A stretch of DNA of 53,373 nt from positions 1-53,373 of the forward strand of contig CANDJN010000013.1 of NCBI GenBank assembly GCA_947385085.1, written 5' to 3'. Made by a program: the position numbers and the translations under genes. The notes under the pieces are model-generated. The model was not told the DNA's origin. It searched no databases and saw nothing but the letters and a program-made list of their open reading frames with translations. Origin of the DNA: an uncultured Erysipelotrichaceae bacterium. Lineage in GTDB: Bacteria > Bacillota_I > Bacilli_A > Erysipelotrichales > Erysipelotrichaceae. Shown in pieces: positions 44,299 to 53,129 of the stretch. The stretch's first letter is position 1. Each line of letters starts with the position of its first letter.

Positions 44299-46062
44299 TT
44301 ATTTCGCTGTTTCTATATAAGCATCAATGTTTTGTTTTACTACTGCGAAAGGCGCCTGTCCGCTTTTCAACAATGCGGTATGGAAATCCAAATCATTGTA
44401 TTGATCTCCCAAGGCCTTTTGCGCCTCTTCCTTCATGGTAATAATTTCTTGATAACCGACATAGTAAGATAGGAATGCGGTAGGATTATACAGGATTTGA
44501 TCGTAAAGATCGTTGGCCGCACTTTTATCTAAACCATTTTCCTCTAAGAATGCTTGCAGCTCCTTAAGATCCCAGCCTTCATAATGAATCCCAATATCAA
44601 TCAAAGCGATGAGGGAATGCTCGTAAATCGTCATCGCTTCAAACAAGTCTTTCGCATCCTGATCCGCATCTAAATATTTAAGCGCATACAATTCCATGTA
44701 AGTCGCATATCCCTCGGTATATCCGGAGAAATTCGTACAGGTCAAGCGCCATGGCGAAGCAATATTTTCATAAGCATATGCGATCTGATACATATGACCG
44801 GGTATGCCTTCATGTGCTACCGTTGAAAATGTTTTGAGGGTATCAATGTCTTGATTAGAAGTATTATTTACGCGAATTTGTTTTTTCGTGGTACCGTCAA
44901 TCGCCGGAATATTGAAATAAGCTGCGATTCCGCCGGTCGCCAGGTCTGCCGCTAACGGTTCGATCTGATATTCCAGTTTGCTTACCTGCGGAAAATCTTC
45001 CGCAAATTTCTTTTCCAAATCTACCAGCATGGAGGCATAATCCTGATACGGCGTCCGTTCACTGTCTGATATATACGCATCATAAGCCGCACTGTTTTTT
45101 AACACAATCATCTGGGCCCGAAGCAAGGCATCTTCGCCGGTTTCTTCCAGCTGCTTTTTTACTTCTTCAATGGAAGTGGTCGTACCTGTCGCCTGTTGAA
45201 ACAGCAGTTCATAGAATTCTTTGCCGTTTTCCAAGCTAGCCATGCCACTGTGATGATTTTTGGATTCATCTAAGGCTTTCAAGGTCGTAATCACATTCTC
45301 ATAACCGGGTAAAAAGGAGGTGCGATAGGCTTCCTCAACCTGTTTCTTGTAGTTTTCTTTTGCGGCGCTGTCCAGATCCAATTCATCAATATGCGCTTTC
45401 ATGGACTTCAGCGTACTGCCCTCCATACCGGCGTCGACTATTTCCTGACATCGTTCCGTAACGTCATCAATTCCTATCATCAGGGTTCCGTTCTCAGCCT
45501 GTTTCTTCGTATATTCCAGATTGGATGCCAAATATGGATTCACATCATTCAACAAAGTAATCATATCTTTTACATCCTGCTCGTCACGCAAAACCATATC
45601 CGCAAAAAGCGTAGGAACTTGCGTATGATCTCCGCTCATGGTGTTGAAGCGAGAAATCATATAATTGAATTTTTCATCCGAGGCTTTCCATGACAGCTCC
45701 AGCATAAACTGATAACAGTCATAGATGGTCTGTTGTTCCTCCGTTAATTGATCGCGTTCAAAGGCGTCAAATTCATTTTTTACTTCTTCCAATGTTTGGC
45801 GATCTTGTTCAAAATCAGCTTCGTCGAATTTCTCACCGATCTGTACATCCACATTTTCGGGATTCACACCGTAATTCTCAGGATGTTCCAAATAAATATG
45901 CATCGACAAATAGTCGTTTTCCATAGTATCGACAAAATCACTCTGAATGAATTCATCGAATTGTTTTTGTGCTTCCTCATCGCCTAACTTTTCTTTACAT
46001 CCGGCTACCGTAAATGTCATAAGGAATAACAAGAGCAGCAGCTTCCAGTGTTTTCTGTTCAT
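44299..46062 (-). CDS. DUF885-family lipoprotein, putative metallopeptidase
   Basis: A lipoprotein (lipobox TVAGC, Cys22) of 587 residues. The DUF885 family is thought to be zinc-dependent: the site is VAHEGIPGHMYQIAY (HExxxxH-like), with a downstream Glu-rich helix (YTEGYATYMELYALK) supplying the third ligand. Two charged helical regions precede it. It would sit on the outer face of the membrane and cut peptides; the substrate is not known. GAGAGG before the ATG and a good promoter upstream. Monocistronic. Confidence 0.85.
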   Translation of the reverse strand: MNRKHWKLLLLLFLMTFTVAGCKEKLGDEEAQKQFDEFIQSDFVDTMENDYLSMHIYLEHPENYGVNPENVDVQIGEKFDEADFEQDRQTLEEVKNEFDAFERDQLTEEQQTIYDCYQFMLELSWKASDEKFNYMISRFNTMSGDHTQVPTLFADMVLRDEQDVKDMITLLNDVNPYLASNLEYTKKQAENGTLMIGIDDVTERCQEIVDAGMEGSTLKSMKAHIDELDLDSAAKENYKKQVEEAYRTSFLPGYENVITTLKALDESKNHHSGMASLENGKEFYELLFQQATGTTTSIEEVKKQLEETGEDALLRAQMIVLKNSAAYDAYISDSERTPYQDYASMLVDLEKKFAEDFPQVSKLEYQIEPLAADLATGGIAAYFNIPAIDGTTKKQIRVNNTSNQDIDTLKTFSTVAHEGIPGHMYQIAYAYENIASPWRLTCTNFSGYTEGYATYMELYALKYLDADQDAKDLFEAMTIYEHSLIALIDIGIHYEGWDLKELQAFLEENGLDKSAANDLYDQILYNPTAFLSYYVGYQEIITMKEEAQKALGDQYNDLDFHTALLKSGQAPFAVVKQNIDAYIETAK

Positions 46063-46093
46063 AAATAACCTCTCTTAGATCTTTTTCTTAATC

Positions 46094-46122
46094 ATTATAA
46101 GATATTTTATTCATGAAAGCAA
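46094..46122 (-). promoter_or_regulatory. Sigma-A promoter of the DUF885 gene
   Basis: Minus strand TTGCTT (46117-46122), 17 bases, TATAAT (46094-46099). Confidence 0.65.
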
Positions 46123-46242
46123 TCGGATTATGCGGATAAGAAGACGCTTCCATGAAGATATTCCCTGTTGATTCAACACCTTTTATGTGATTGAGTCGCA
46201 TTATTTACATATCCTTTGCATAGTTTTTCAATTTCTTTTCAT

Positions 46243-47466
46243 TCACGCTCTTGCGAAAACCGCAGTGACGGTGATAATATCATTATCGATCTTCGCAAAA
46301 ATCTCGCCGTTCATTCTGCGCATAAGCTGTCTGCAAATATAGAGACCCAGCCCGCTGCCGCGAATGTTTTTCGCATTGGAACCGCGCCAAAAGCTCTCGA
46401 AAATATGCGGCAAATCGTCCTTGCAAAGCGTACAACCGCCATTCATAATTGCAATTTGGGCACATTCGTCGTCCTCAGGAAAAATCAATTCCACACGTCT
46501 GCCGTCGCCGTATTTGAGAGAGTTTTCTATGATGTTTTGCAGCACTTCAACGCTTCTGTTTAAATCTCCCGAAAGCAGACAATTTTTATATTCTCCGATG
46601 ATGAAATCTGTTTTAACAAGCGCCAACTTTTCCCTATAATATTCCGTAATTTTTTCGATGAGCTGAGAAAGATAGAACTCCCCCATACGCACTTCAAGGT
46701 TAAGGAAATCTTCTCTTGAAGCCGTTATGATCTGCGAAACATAGCCCTCGATCTCATCCGCTTTTTCATTGATATTTTCAGCGATTTTGTGCTGCTTTTT
46801 CGCATCCGAATACAAGCCTTTCGATAGTGCTGCCGAGTACAATTTTATTGCGGAAAGCGGTGTTTTAATATCGTGTGAGAGCGATAACAGCAGTGTTTTC
46901 TTTTCTTTCTGCATTTCTAGTTCGCGCTGCTTTTGCTGCTCGATATTTTCGCGGAGCATATCAAGCCCCCAGCAAAATTTTCCGAAAAACCGGCTTTTCG
47001 TTTCCTTTATCGGTGCGGTGAGGTTACCTTTTGCAAGCTCGTAAGGAATATCCCTCATGCGTTCAAAGGGGGCAAGAATGGCAAATTTTATGTAAAGCAT
47101 AACCGTGATCAATAAAACTGACATAACACAGAGAACAACATTTACGATTCCTGTAGGGAGCGCTTTTTCGGAATTACTGTTTATATTATAATCAAAACGA
47201 TAGAGTTCTCCGTTTATTTCACGAATAACGTAGTCGCTGTCTGTGCTGTAAAAATTTTCTTTGTATTGCTCAATATCAGTTACATACTCACATTCGGAAA
47301 TGTCGGCAGAGCCGTTCACTTCCATTTCACGAACAAGACGGCTTATCTCTACGCGGTATGGTCTGCCGCCATCGCTCTTGTCACCAGCAAACATTAGATT
47401 CGCAACCGCAAACAATAGAATGATGGTCACCACAACCGTCGAGAAAATTCTGTTAAACACTTTCAT
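46243..47466 (-). CDS. Sensor histidine kinase
   Basis: A membrane sensor of 407 residues: helix 1 (about 8-26), an outside domain of about 80 residues, helix 2 (about 107-128), HAMP-like linker, phospho-acceptor His in LSLSHDIKTPLSAIKLY, and the ATPase part with N box (NIIENSLKYG), F box and G box (GSGLGLYICRQLM). It overlaps the end of the response regulator gene. The ATG at 47466 is preferred; an in-frame TTG at 47478 directly abuts GGGGAG and is less likely. The set of permease, ATPase, regulator and kinase is that of systems sensing and expelling antimicrobial peptides; this is inference from context. Confidence 0.9.
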   Translation of the reverse strand: MKVFNRIFSTVVVTIILLFAVANLMFAGDKSDGGRPYRVEISRLVREMEVNGSADISECEYVTDIEQYKENFYSTDSDYVIREINGELYRFDYNINSNSEKALPTGIVNVVLCVMSVLLITVMLYIKFAILAPFERMRDIPYELAKGNLTAPIKETKSRFFGKFCWGLDMLRENIEQQKQRELEMQKEKKTLLLSLSHDIKTPLSAIKLYSAALSKGLYSDAKKQHKIAENINEKADEIEGYVSQIITASREDFLNLEVRMGEFYLSQLIEKITEYYREKLALVKTDFIIGEYKNCLLSGDLNRSVEVLQNIIENSLKYGDGRRVELIFPEDDECAQIAIMNGGCTLCKDDLPHIFESFWRGSNAKNIRGSGLGLYICRQLMRRMNGEIFAKIDNDIITVTAVFARA

Positions 47467-48118
47467 ATTTATAACCAACTCCCCATACAGTAACTATTCT
47501 TTTAGGATTTTTGGGACTGTCCTCAATTTTTTGCCGCAGCCATTTTATGTGTACCGTCAGTGTCTGTTGTTCCGAAAAGCTGTCACTGCCCCAGACCTGT
47601 TTGAAAAGGTATTCCTTGCTTAAAGCCCTGCCCTTATTCTCTATTAAAAGCAGAAGCAAGTCAAATTCCTTTGTGGTCATTTCCAGCTCTTTGTCATTTT
47701 TATAAACGGTACGATTTGCCTTATTTATGCGTATATTGCCGTCGGTCATTTCATCAAGAGCGTACCGGCGCTTAAAAATTCCGTTTATTTTTGCGAGCAT
47801 GACATCAATATCATATGGCTTTTCAATGTAGTCGTCCGCACCGAGATTCAGTCCGTTAAGCTTGTCCTCCTTTTCCGTTTTCGCACTTACAATCAGTACC
47901 GGCGTGTTGCTTTCGGTACGGATCTTTTCCAGCACAAAAAATCCGTCCTTGTCGGGCAGCATAATATCAAGCACAACAAGCCTTGCGCCGTATTTTTCAT
48001 ACAGCAGCAAGGCTTTTTCAGCTGTTGGAACCGCCGTCACCGTATAATTCTCCGCGCTAAGAAAATCACACAGCAGCTCGGCAAGCACCTTGTTATCCTC
48101 TACAATAAGAATATCCAT
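47453..48118 (-). CDS. OmpR-family response regulator
   Basis: 221 residues: receiver domain with phospho-acceptor Asp in LVVLDIMLPDKDG (about residue 52), Lys in DDYIEKPYD, and a C-terminal winged helix (LTVHIKWLRQKIED, VWGVGYKYE). It should activate the operon it belongs to. Placed 1 base after the ATPase gene and overlapping the kinase start. Confidence 0.94.
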   Translation of the reverse strand: MDILIVEDNKVLAELLCDFLSAENYTVTAVPTAEKALLLYEKYGARLVVLDIMLPDKDGFFVLEKIRTESNTPVLIVSAKTEKEDKLNGLNLGADDYIEKPYDIDVMLAKINGIFKRRYALDEMTDGNIRINKANRTVYKNDKELEMTTKEFDLLLLLIENKGRALSKEYLFKQVWGSDSFSEQQTLTVHIKWLRQKIEDSPKNPKRIVTVWGVGYKYESV

Positions 48119-48119
48119 A

Positions 48120-48878
48120 TTACCATCCTAATTCCAGAAGCCAGTTATTCAACACGCGCTCCCGATCTCTCATCTGCATGGAATCGTCATTAAATCGATA
48201 CTCTCCCTTTATGTTGCCATCAACAATGTACATGACTCTTGTGCATTTTGCCGCGACCTTAACATCGTGAGTAACGAGCATAATGGTCGTTCCCTCATAA
48301 TTTAATTTTACAAGTTCTTCCATTACCTCGTCGGAGGAGGTACGGTTCAATGCCCCTGTCGGTTCGTCTGCGAATATCATTTTCGGGTCATTGATCATAC
48401 TGCGGCAGATGCATGCCCGCTGTAGCTGACCGCCCGAAACCTCATTGATGTCATTGTCGGCGATGTCGATAATGCCCAGCCTGTGCATGAGATCCTGAGC
48501 GCGCTGCGTCGTTTCCTTGCGGGGTTCACGCAGCTTTTTGGATTGCGTTGCGGGAAGTATGATATTATCCAATATCGTAAGGTTTTTCAACATATACATT
48601 TGCTGAAAGATAAATCCCATTTCGTTAAGGCGCAGGTCTGCCAATTCTCTTTCACCCATTTTGGCAATATTTTTTCCACAGAAGAGCACCTCACCTGCGG
48701 TAAGATTATCCATACCCGAAACTGCGTACAGCAACGTGGATTTTCCGGAGCCCGACGGTCCCATAACAGCGACCATTTCTCCCTCTTCAATCGCAAAATT
48801 AATGTTTTTCAGTACGTTGTTCTGCCGTTTGTTTACAATATATGTTTTGCAGAGGTCTTTTACTTCGAGAATATTCAT
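48120..48878 (-). CDS. ABC transporter ATPase, MacB/Bce type
   Basis: 252 residues with Walker A GPSGSGKST (about 40-48), signature NEVSGGQLQRACICRS, Walker B KMIFADEPTGALN and LVTHDVKVA. The A-D-E-P-T-G-A-L-(D/N) string is typical of LolD/MacB/BceA ATPases that work with FtsX-type permeases, here the gene 15 bases upstream. Confidence 0.94.
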   Translation of the reverse strand: MNILEVKDLCKTYIVNKRQNNVLKNINFAIEEGEMVAVMGPSGSGKSTLLYAVSGMDNLTAGEVLFCGKNIAKMGERELADLRLNEMGFIFQQMYMLKNLTILDNIILPATQSKKLREPRKETTQRAQDLMHRLGIIDIADNDINEVSGGQLQRACICRSMINDPKMIFADEPTGALNRTSSDEVMEELVKLNYEGTTIMLVTHDVKVAAKCTRVMYIVDGNIKGEYRFNDDSMQMRDRERVLNNWLLELGW

Positions 48879-48893
48879 ATCAAATTTCCTTTC

Positions 48894-51269
48894 TTACTCT
48901 ATATTAGCCGTGTCCAGGGGCTTTATTTTTTTGGTATACAGCGAGGTGAGGAACGCACTTATCGTTGTCGTCGCCAGAATAACAAGTGGGAAAACAAGGA
49001 ACATTTCAAACGGGCTGATCACATAATGAACAGAAACTTCCAAGCCCATCATCTTGAAAATCGGATCAATGAATAGATGCGCAAGCGGCAGGGCAAAAAG
49101 TTCTGCCGCAATTACCGTTATAATTCCGATGAAAACAAAGCGCAGCGTATGGTATGCATAGATTTTTTTGTTTCGTATACCTATCGCTTTCATAAGCGCA
49201 ATTTCGCCTTGTTCCTTAACGATAAAGGAGCGCTCCATAAGCACGGTAATCAGCGAAGCCAGAATTATCGTGAGAACAACTACCATTTGTTTTATCGTAT
49301 CAATCGTATCCGTAACTTGGAGCTGATCCGATATACATTCAGCGCGATTCTTGACATCGTTAAGTTCGGGATAAAGCTTCTGAATTCTTTCCATACGGCT
49401 GGCAATTTCCTTTTCATCGGGAGCGTCGGTGAATTTGATCAGTGTGTAGATCGCGAACCGCACCTGTATGTAATTGATATCCTCGTCCTCATGAAGCCGC
49501 ACGCCCTCGCCCATATTGTTCATGGACTGAAAAATCGCCGTTACCATAAATTCCTTATCGCCGTCGATGGTTTTGATCGTAATCGTATCGCCGATATTCG
49601 CTTTCAGCTTATTTGCGGTAATACGGGTCAACGCAACCTCATCGGCAGACTGCGGCGGCGTACCTTCGATGTACTCATACATATCCGCTGTTGTTCCTGT
49701 GCCTTGATAGATGAAAACGTTGCTTTCATTTTCATTGTGTGACACTTGCAGCTTGAACATCATTTCCTTCATGCAGCGTGCGGGCATATCGTTCTCTGCG
49801 AGCTTTTTCTCCATATCCGAAAGGTATTTTTCCAGTTTTTCATGTCCTTCCTCGCTCATAAACTCACTTCCCTTGCCCCTTGCGGAAATGTCGAAATCCG
49901 CAAAGCCAAAAGCGTTGAAGAGTGTACCGCTTTTCATTGTGGAGGCCGTTGAGGAAAGCATCAGCAAAAATGACAGGCAAAGGAAGAAAGCAAAGCTTAT
50001 GATACCGAAGCGTTTCGGACTGCTTACAATATCGTTCAGTGCGAGAAACGATGTTCCGTGAAGCTTGGAGTTCGCAAGGCTCATTATGCTCTTTTTGCGG
50101 AAGCGCTCGCCACTCTGACCGTTACGCACCGCGTCAATGGGCGCCATTTTTCCAACCTTGCCCGTACAGCCGTAACAGAACAGCATGATGATTCCTACGA
50201 TAAGCACCGCGCAGATGATATTGGCAAAAGCCACGTTTTGATTGTTTATAATAATGGATTGAGAGAATACGCTCACCAGCATTTCACCGAAAGGAAAGCT
50301 GAGAACAAGACCGATAGCCGCGCCGATCACAGAAAGCGCCACGTATTTGACAAGGTACAGGCCTCTGATCTTGCGATTGCGAATACCGATCGCTTTCATA
50401 ACGCCGATCTCACGGTATTCCTCGGAAAGCGTGAAGGCAATGGTAAAGCGCAGGATCACAAACGCAACGGCTACAAGTATAACGCTTGCCGCAAGGAGAA
50501 TACCGATCACCATCATATCAAAAACATAAGAAAATTTGAGCAATGCCTTGTCCCCTGTTAATAAGGCGTTGTCGATGATCGGCTTGATCTCGGTGAGCAT
50601 TTTTTCCATATCCGCAGTGCGTATGTAAATCAGTTCGCCACCATAAAATTTCTCGACATTATCCGCAGTGATGAATTTTTCAAAGTCCTCGTCACTAATG
50701 ATATAACGATGCATGTTTATTCCCTTCGATCCAAGAACTGCGTCCTTGACACCGCCCGCGAACGTAAGCACACAGCTTACACCGCCGAGCTTTACCGTCA
50801 TTTTATCCCCGACCTCAAGTCCGATTTCCTCCGCTATGCTCGCCGTCAAATAAAATTCGCCGCTCTTTACCGATTCAAGAATACCGCCGTCGTCAAGAAT
50901 ATAATTCATGGACATATCCCCGTCACTCTGAAGAAACATATAGTTTAAGGTTGAAGTGGTTTTGTTTCCACTCTCAAAGGTGATATTGTCGGATTCCATA
51001 TACAGGACTTTTTCCTTGCCGAAGCTATCCACCGCAGCGGCAGAATTTAAAACCTCATCAACATCAACCGCACCTGATTTGTTCGTTGTGATCGCCATGT
51101 AATCGGGCGCGTTTGCCATTTCAAAATAATCATCAAGCGCCGTTGTAACGCTTATTATGTTATTCACGCCCGACGATACGAACATGGTTGCAAGTATGAT
51201 AAATACAAGCAAAATTACATTCATCGCCTTTTTGCGTTTCAGGTCTTTTTTCAATATTTGCAGATACAT
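48894..51269 (-). CDS. FtsX-type ABC permease
   Basis: A 791-residue membrane protein with an N-terminal helix (about 17-37), a large outside domain, two FtsX helix blocks (about 250-375 and 660-780) and a second large outside domain (about 440-640). The twin SFVI/YREIGVMKAIGIRNRKI and GEIALMKAIGIRNKKI segments are the coupling helices repeated in each half. The family uses ATP to work on substrates outside the membrane (peptides, lipoproteins). First gene of the four-gene operon; AAAGGAG before the ATG. Confidence 0.92.
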   Translation of the reverse strand: MYLQILKKDLKRKKAMNVILLVFIILATMFVSSGVNNIISVTTALDDYFEMANAPDYMAITTNKSGAVDVDEVLNSAAAVDSFGKEKVLYMESDNITFESGNKTTSTLNYMFLQSDGDMSMNYILDDGGILESVKSGEFYLTASIAEEIGLEVGDKMTVKLGGVSCVLTFAGGVKDAVLGSKGINMHRYIISDEDFEKFITADNVEKFYGGELIYIRTADMEKMLTEIKPIIDNALLTGDKALLKFSYVFDMMVIGILLAASVILVAVAFVILRFTIAFTLSEEYREIGVMKAIGIRNRKIRGLYLVKYVALSVIGAAIGLVLSFPFGEMLVSVFSQSIIINNQNVAFANIICAVLIVGIIMLFCYGCTGKVGKMAPIDAVRNGQSGERFRKKSIMSLANSKLHGTSFLALNDIVSSPKRFGIISFAFFLCLSFLLMLSSTASTMKSGTLFNAFGFADFDISARGKGSEFMSEEGHEKLEKYLSDMEKKLAENDMPARCMKEMMFKLQVSHNENESNVFIYQGTGTTADMYEYIEGTPPQSADEVALTRITANKLKANIGDTITIKTIDGDKEFMVTAIFQSMNNMGEGVRLHEDEDINYIQVRFAIYTLIKFTDAPDEKEIASRMERIQKLYPELNDVKNRAECISDQLQVTDTIDTIKQMVVVLTIILASLITVLMERSFIVKEQGEIALMKAIGIRNKKIYAYHTLRFVFIGIITVIAAELFALPLAHLFIDPIFKMMGLEVSVHYVISPFEMFLVFPLVILATTTISAFLTSLYTKKIKPLDTANIE

Positions 51270-51298
51270 TTACGCTGCTCCTTTCACTTTGTGAATTT

Positions 51299-51307
51299 AT
51301 TGTAGCA
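51299..51307 (-). promoter_or_regulatory. Extended -10 of the permease-kinase operon
   Basis: Minus strand TGC-TACAAT (TACAAT at 51299-51304), about 30 bases upstream of the permease start. No clear -35. Confidence 0.4.
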
Positions 51308-51361
51308 TAGAAATTATTAAACAATCCTTAAATCGACTCGCAGCAATCATAACTCATCATA

Positions 51362-51481
51362 ACCACGCCTAAAAAACGTGGTATGAGCTCGCCCTGTAAG
51401 GGCAGTTTGCTGTATGAACCAAGATGGTTCATTGAAGATTTGACAACCACAGCATTTTCACTGTTTGCCCCTCAAAGGGGC
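51362..51481 (-). other. Array of four perfect hairpins, probable IS200-type end or structured RNA
   Basis: Four short perfect hairpins in 120 bases: ACCACG/CGTGGT (51362-51382), GCCCT/AGGGC (51391-51403), GAACCA/TGGTTC (51416-51430) and GCCCCT/AGGGGC (51467-51481), three of them with 3-base loops. They lie directly downstream of the transposase remnant on the minus strand. IS200/IS605 elements end in such hairpins rather than inverted repeats. Confidence 0.6.
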
Positions 51482-51488
51482 CTTTTCA

Positions 51489-51798
51489 TTATCCTCTATT
51501 CTTTACAGTTTCCCCTGTGAATGGATCTATAAACTCTTTCATCCACATTCGATCCGCCAGTTTATCTTCTGCAGACTGGCTCTGTATGTACTCGTTTCTC
51601 ATTGTGTCCTACTGTTGCGCAATAATATCCTTTCATCCAAAAATTTTCTATTTCCATATTTGTATTTTAAATTTCGTGTCTGTCATCTATCATCAGTGTG
51701 GACTTACTTTTCAAATCCCCCATAAATTCTGATACCGCATATTTCTCACAAGTTTATCAGCTCTGCGTCCGTGCGTCTGGCATTTTGATAATGTATTT
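51489..51798 (-). pseudogene. Degraded IS200/IS605-type transposase TnpA
   Basis: Minus-strand fragments in three frames line up with the end of Y1 transposases: KYAVSEFMGDLKSKSTLMI with DRHE, then after a lost base KYKYGNRKFWMKGYYCATVG, then after another shift EYIQSQSAEDKLADRMW and FIDPFTGETVKNRG before the TAA at 51489-51491. Stops and at least two frameshifts make it dead. The His-hydrophobic-His metal motif, expected near MPD at about 51780, is already corrupt; the Tyr of EYIQ, the likely nucleophile, survives. No tnpB is present. Confidence 0.75.
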
Positions 51799-51937
51799 GT
51801 TCTTCCCTACAAATTGGAATCTGTACTATAAAACTCCTAAAATAAAACTAATTGTAGAAAATGTCAATCACCAGAATCTTCAAAGTATCACTCGCGCTCG
51901 TAAAAAATGCCATATAAAAATCAGAAGGTTGTCAACA

Positions 51938-52004
51938 TGAAAACGAGCATAAAAAAGCTCCCATGGTCATGGGAGATATTGATACTATTGAACAGATAAA
52001 GGGA
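51938..52004. repeat. Left copy of a 67-bp direct repeat with hairpin and degenerate att-like end
   Basis: Aligns without gaps to 53130-53196 at roughly 80 percent identity by eye. It holds a perfect hairpin CTCCCATGGTCATGGGAG (51958-51975). The end corresponding to the tRNA-like sequence of the right copy is mutated here (TTGAACAGATAAAGGGA). Confidence 0.75.
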
Positions 52005-52095
52005 GAAAACAAATAACTATTTTAAATGTTCTTATACACAATCACACCTTATTTTATCGTACTACATAACAATCTAATGATTAAAAAATATATTG

Positions 52096-52119
52096 TGTGC
52101 GTCAAAATGTGGGTCAAAA
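52096..52119. repeat. Tandem 12-bp direct repeat
   Basis: TGTGCGTCAAAA followed directly by TGTGGGTCAAAA. The same doublet is at 53106-53129. Paired short direct repeats near an integrase gene are typical arm-type binding sites. Confidence 0.7.
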
Positions 52120-52151
52120 AAAGCAATCATTTCATTCAATGGTTGCTTTTG
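52118..52151 (-). terminator. Terminator at the end of the XRE regulator gene
   Basis: Minus-strand AAAAGCAACCATT and AATGATTGCTTTT (one wobble) with a 6-base loop and a T-run; it overlaps the last codons of the gene. Confidence 0.65.
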
Positions 52152-52435
52152 TTATAAAGATCATCTACTTTATTTCTAAATTCATCATATGCTTCATAAA
52201 ACTTTTCGTCTAAAGGTTCAACAGTAAGGTTATACAATTTATAAATATCAATATCTAATTCCATAATAATCTTCATTGCCACTTCATATGGGAATGTGCG
52301 CTTTTTCAAAAGATAGTTACCTAGTGTTTGTTCTTTCATACCGATACGTTTTGCTAAAGCGGTTTTGGTAATATCTTTTCTTTTCATTATACTCAAAATC
52401 TTATCGACCAAAATATCATTGTAATATCTATCCAT
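52136..52435 (-). CDS. Small XRE-type helix-turn-helix regulator
   Basis: 99 residues; the DNA-binding part is KTALAKRIGMKEQTLGNYLLKK followed by two more helices (PYEVAMKIIMELDIDIYKLY) as in Cro/CI-type repressors. The start is the ATG at 52435 with GAGGTG upstream. It faces the gene at 52576 across a promoter region with two identical palindromes, the arrangement of a phage or conjugative-element switch. It lies between the two 67-bp repeats, so it belongs to a mobile element. Confidence 0.75.
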   Translation of the reverse strand: MDRYYNDILVDKILSIMKRKDITKTALAKRIGMKEQTLGNYLLKKRTFPYEVAMKIIMELDIDIYKLYNLTVEPLDEKFYEAYDEFRNKVDDLYNKSNH

Positions 52436-52480
52436 AAAGGACACCTCATTTATTTATCTTTTACATGATATATTTTGCCT

Positions 52481-52554
52481 ATTATAAATGCAAAGATTCC
52501 AAAACATATGTTTATTATATTGATAATGACGAAACATATGTTTTGTGCTAGAAT
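52481..52554. promoter_or_regulatory. Divergent promoters with two identical palindromic operators
   Basis: AAACATATGTTT is present at 52502-52513 and 52532-52543, starting exactly 30 bp apart. The rightward promoter is ATGACG (52526-52531) and TAGAAT (52549-52554), so the second palindrome fills its spacer. The leftward -10 TATAAT is at 52481-52486 and its -35 region (about 52504-52509) lies inside the first palindrome. One repressor could shut both. Confidence 0.7.
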
Positions 52555-52575
52555 AATAGCATGGAGGATGATACG

Positions 52576-52821
52576 ATGGCACAATATGGAAGATTAGATA
52601 AGTATGGTAATCGCATTCGAAATGAAAATGAACTTACGCAGATTGAACAAGCTCTTGAAAGATACCTATCTACAAAAGATGATGACTTGATTCGGGATTA
52701 TCTTGATATTTGGGAAGATTTAAAAAGATTGCTGAAAAGATATAAGCACAATGTCAACATCAATCAAAACGTATGCGGTTATTATATGGGATTTACAACA
52801 TCCATTATCACCGAAAGATAA
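52576..52821 (+). CDS. Small hypothetical protein of the mobile element (81 residues)
   Basis: Not recognised. Hydrophilic and probably helical (ELTQIEQALERYLSTKDDDL, WEDLKRLLKRYK). The ATG at 52576 has GGAGG 8 bases upstream; the upstream in-frame ATG at 52561 would be at the predicted start of transcription. It is opposite the XRE regulator and ends before a strong terminator. It could be the counterpart of an early phage gene. Confidence 0.6.
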   Translation: MAQYGRLDKYGNRIRNENELTQIEQALERYLSTKDDDLIRDYLDIWEDLKRLLKRYKHNVNINQNVCGYYMGFTTSIITER

Positions 52822-52877
52822 AAAACGATGGCAAAGGCTAATTAGAAAAAAAATAATTCGTTCTGAAATTATGCCAT

Positions 52878-52904
52878 AAAAAAGTGGACTCTTTCCACTT
52901 TTTT
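52878..52904 (+). terminator. Terminator after the small mobile-element gene
   Basis: AAAAAAGTGG and CCACTTTTTT pair perfectly around a 7-base loop. Confidence 0.85.
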
Positions 52905-52906
52905 AG

Positions 52907-53095
52907 AATAATTTACTATATTGCTCTCTTAAATTAAGTTATGTGATTTCTAAAGGTCTGAATGCTTATGAAATCGCTGATCGTTTCGGTGATACTGTAG
53001 ACATGGTGTTAAAAGTATACAGTCATATGTTTCCCGATCCACAAAAAAATATCGTTGATGTATTGAATAATAATTTCGATTTTATCAACACCTAA
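52907..53095 (+). pseudogene. C-terminal remnant of a tyrosine recombinase (integrase)
   Basis: The open frame reads LSYVISKGLNAYEIADRFGD, then MVLKVYSHMFPD and ends at the TAA at 53093-53095. This is the last helix region of phage and ICE integrases, with the nucleophilic Tyr in KVYSHMF. Everything before is missing: the frame is joined directly to the terminator at 52878-52904, so a deletion removed the catalytic Arg and N-terminal domains. It cannot be active. Confidence 0.8.
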
Positions 53096-53105
53096 AAAGT
53101 TTAAA

Positions 53106-53129
53106 TGTGGGTCAAAATGTGGGTCAAAA
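53106..53129. repeat. Tandem 12-bp direct repeat after the integrase remnant
   Basis: TGTGGGTCAAAA twice in tandem, 10 bases after the integrase stop and directly abutting the right 67-bp repeat. Probable integrase arm sites. Confidence 0.75.

Noticed and set aside
46085..46205. 37-codon minus-strand frame between kinase and DUF885 genes
   Set aside because: Poor ribosome binding site, and it runs through the promoter of the DUF885 gene.
48483..49742. Two long plus-strand frames (48483-49076 and 49077-49742)
   Set aside because: Antisense to the ABC ATPase and FtsX permease; chance frames opposite coding sequence.
51465..51725. 86-codon plus-strand gene
   Set aside because: Antisense to the degraded IS200 transposase, which explains the sequence better.
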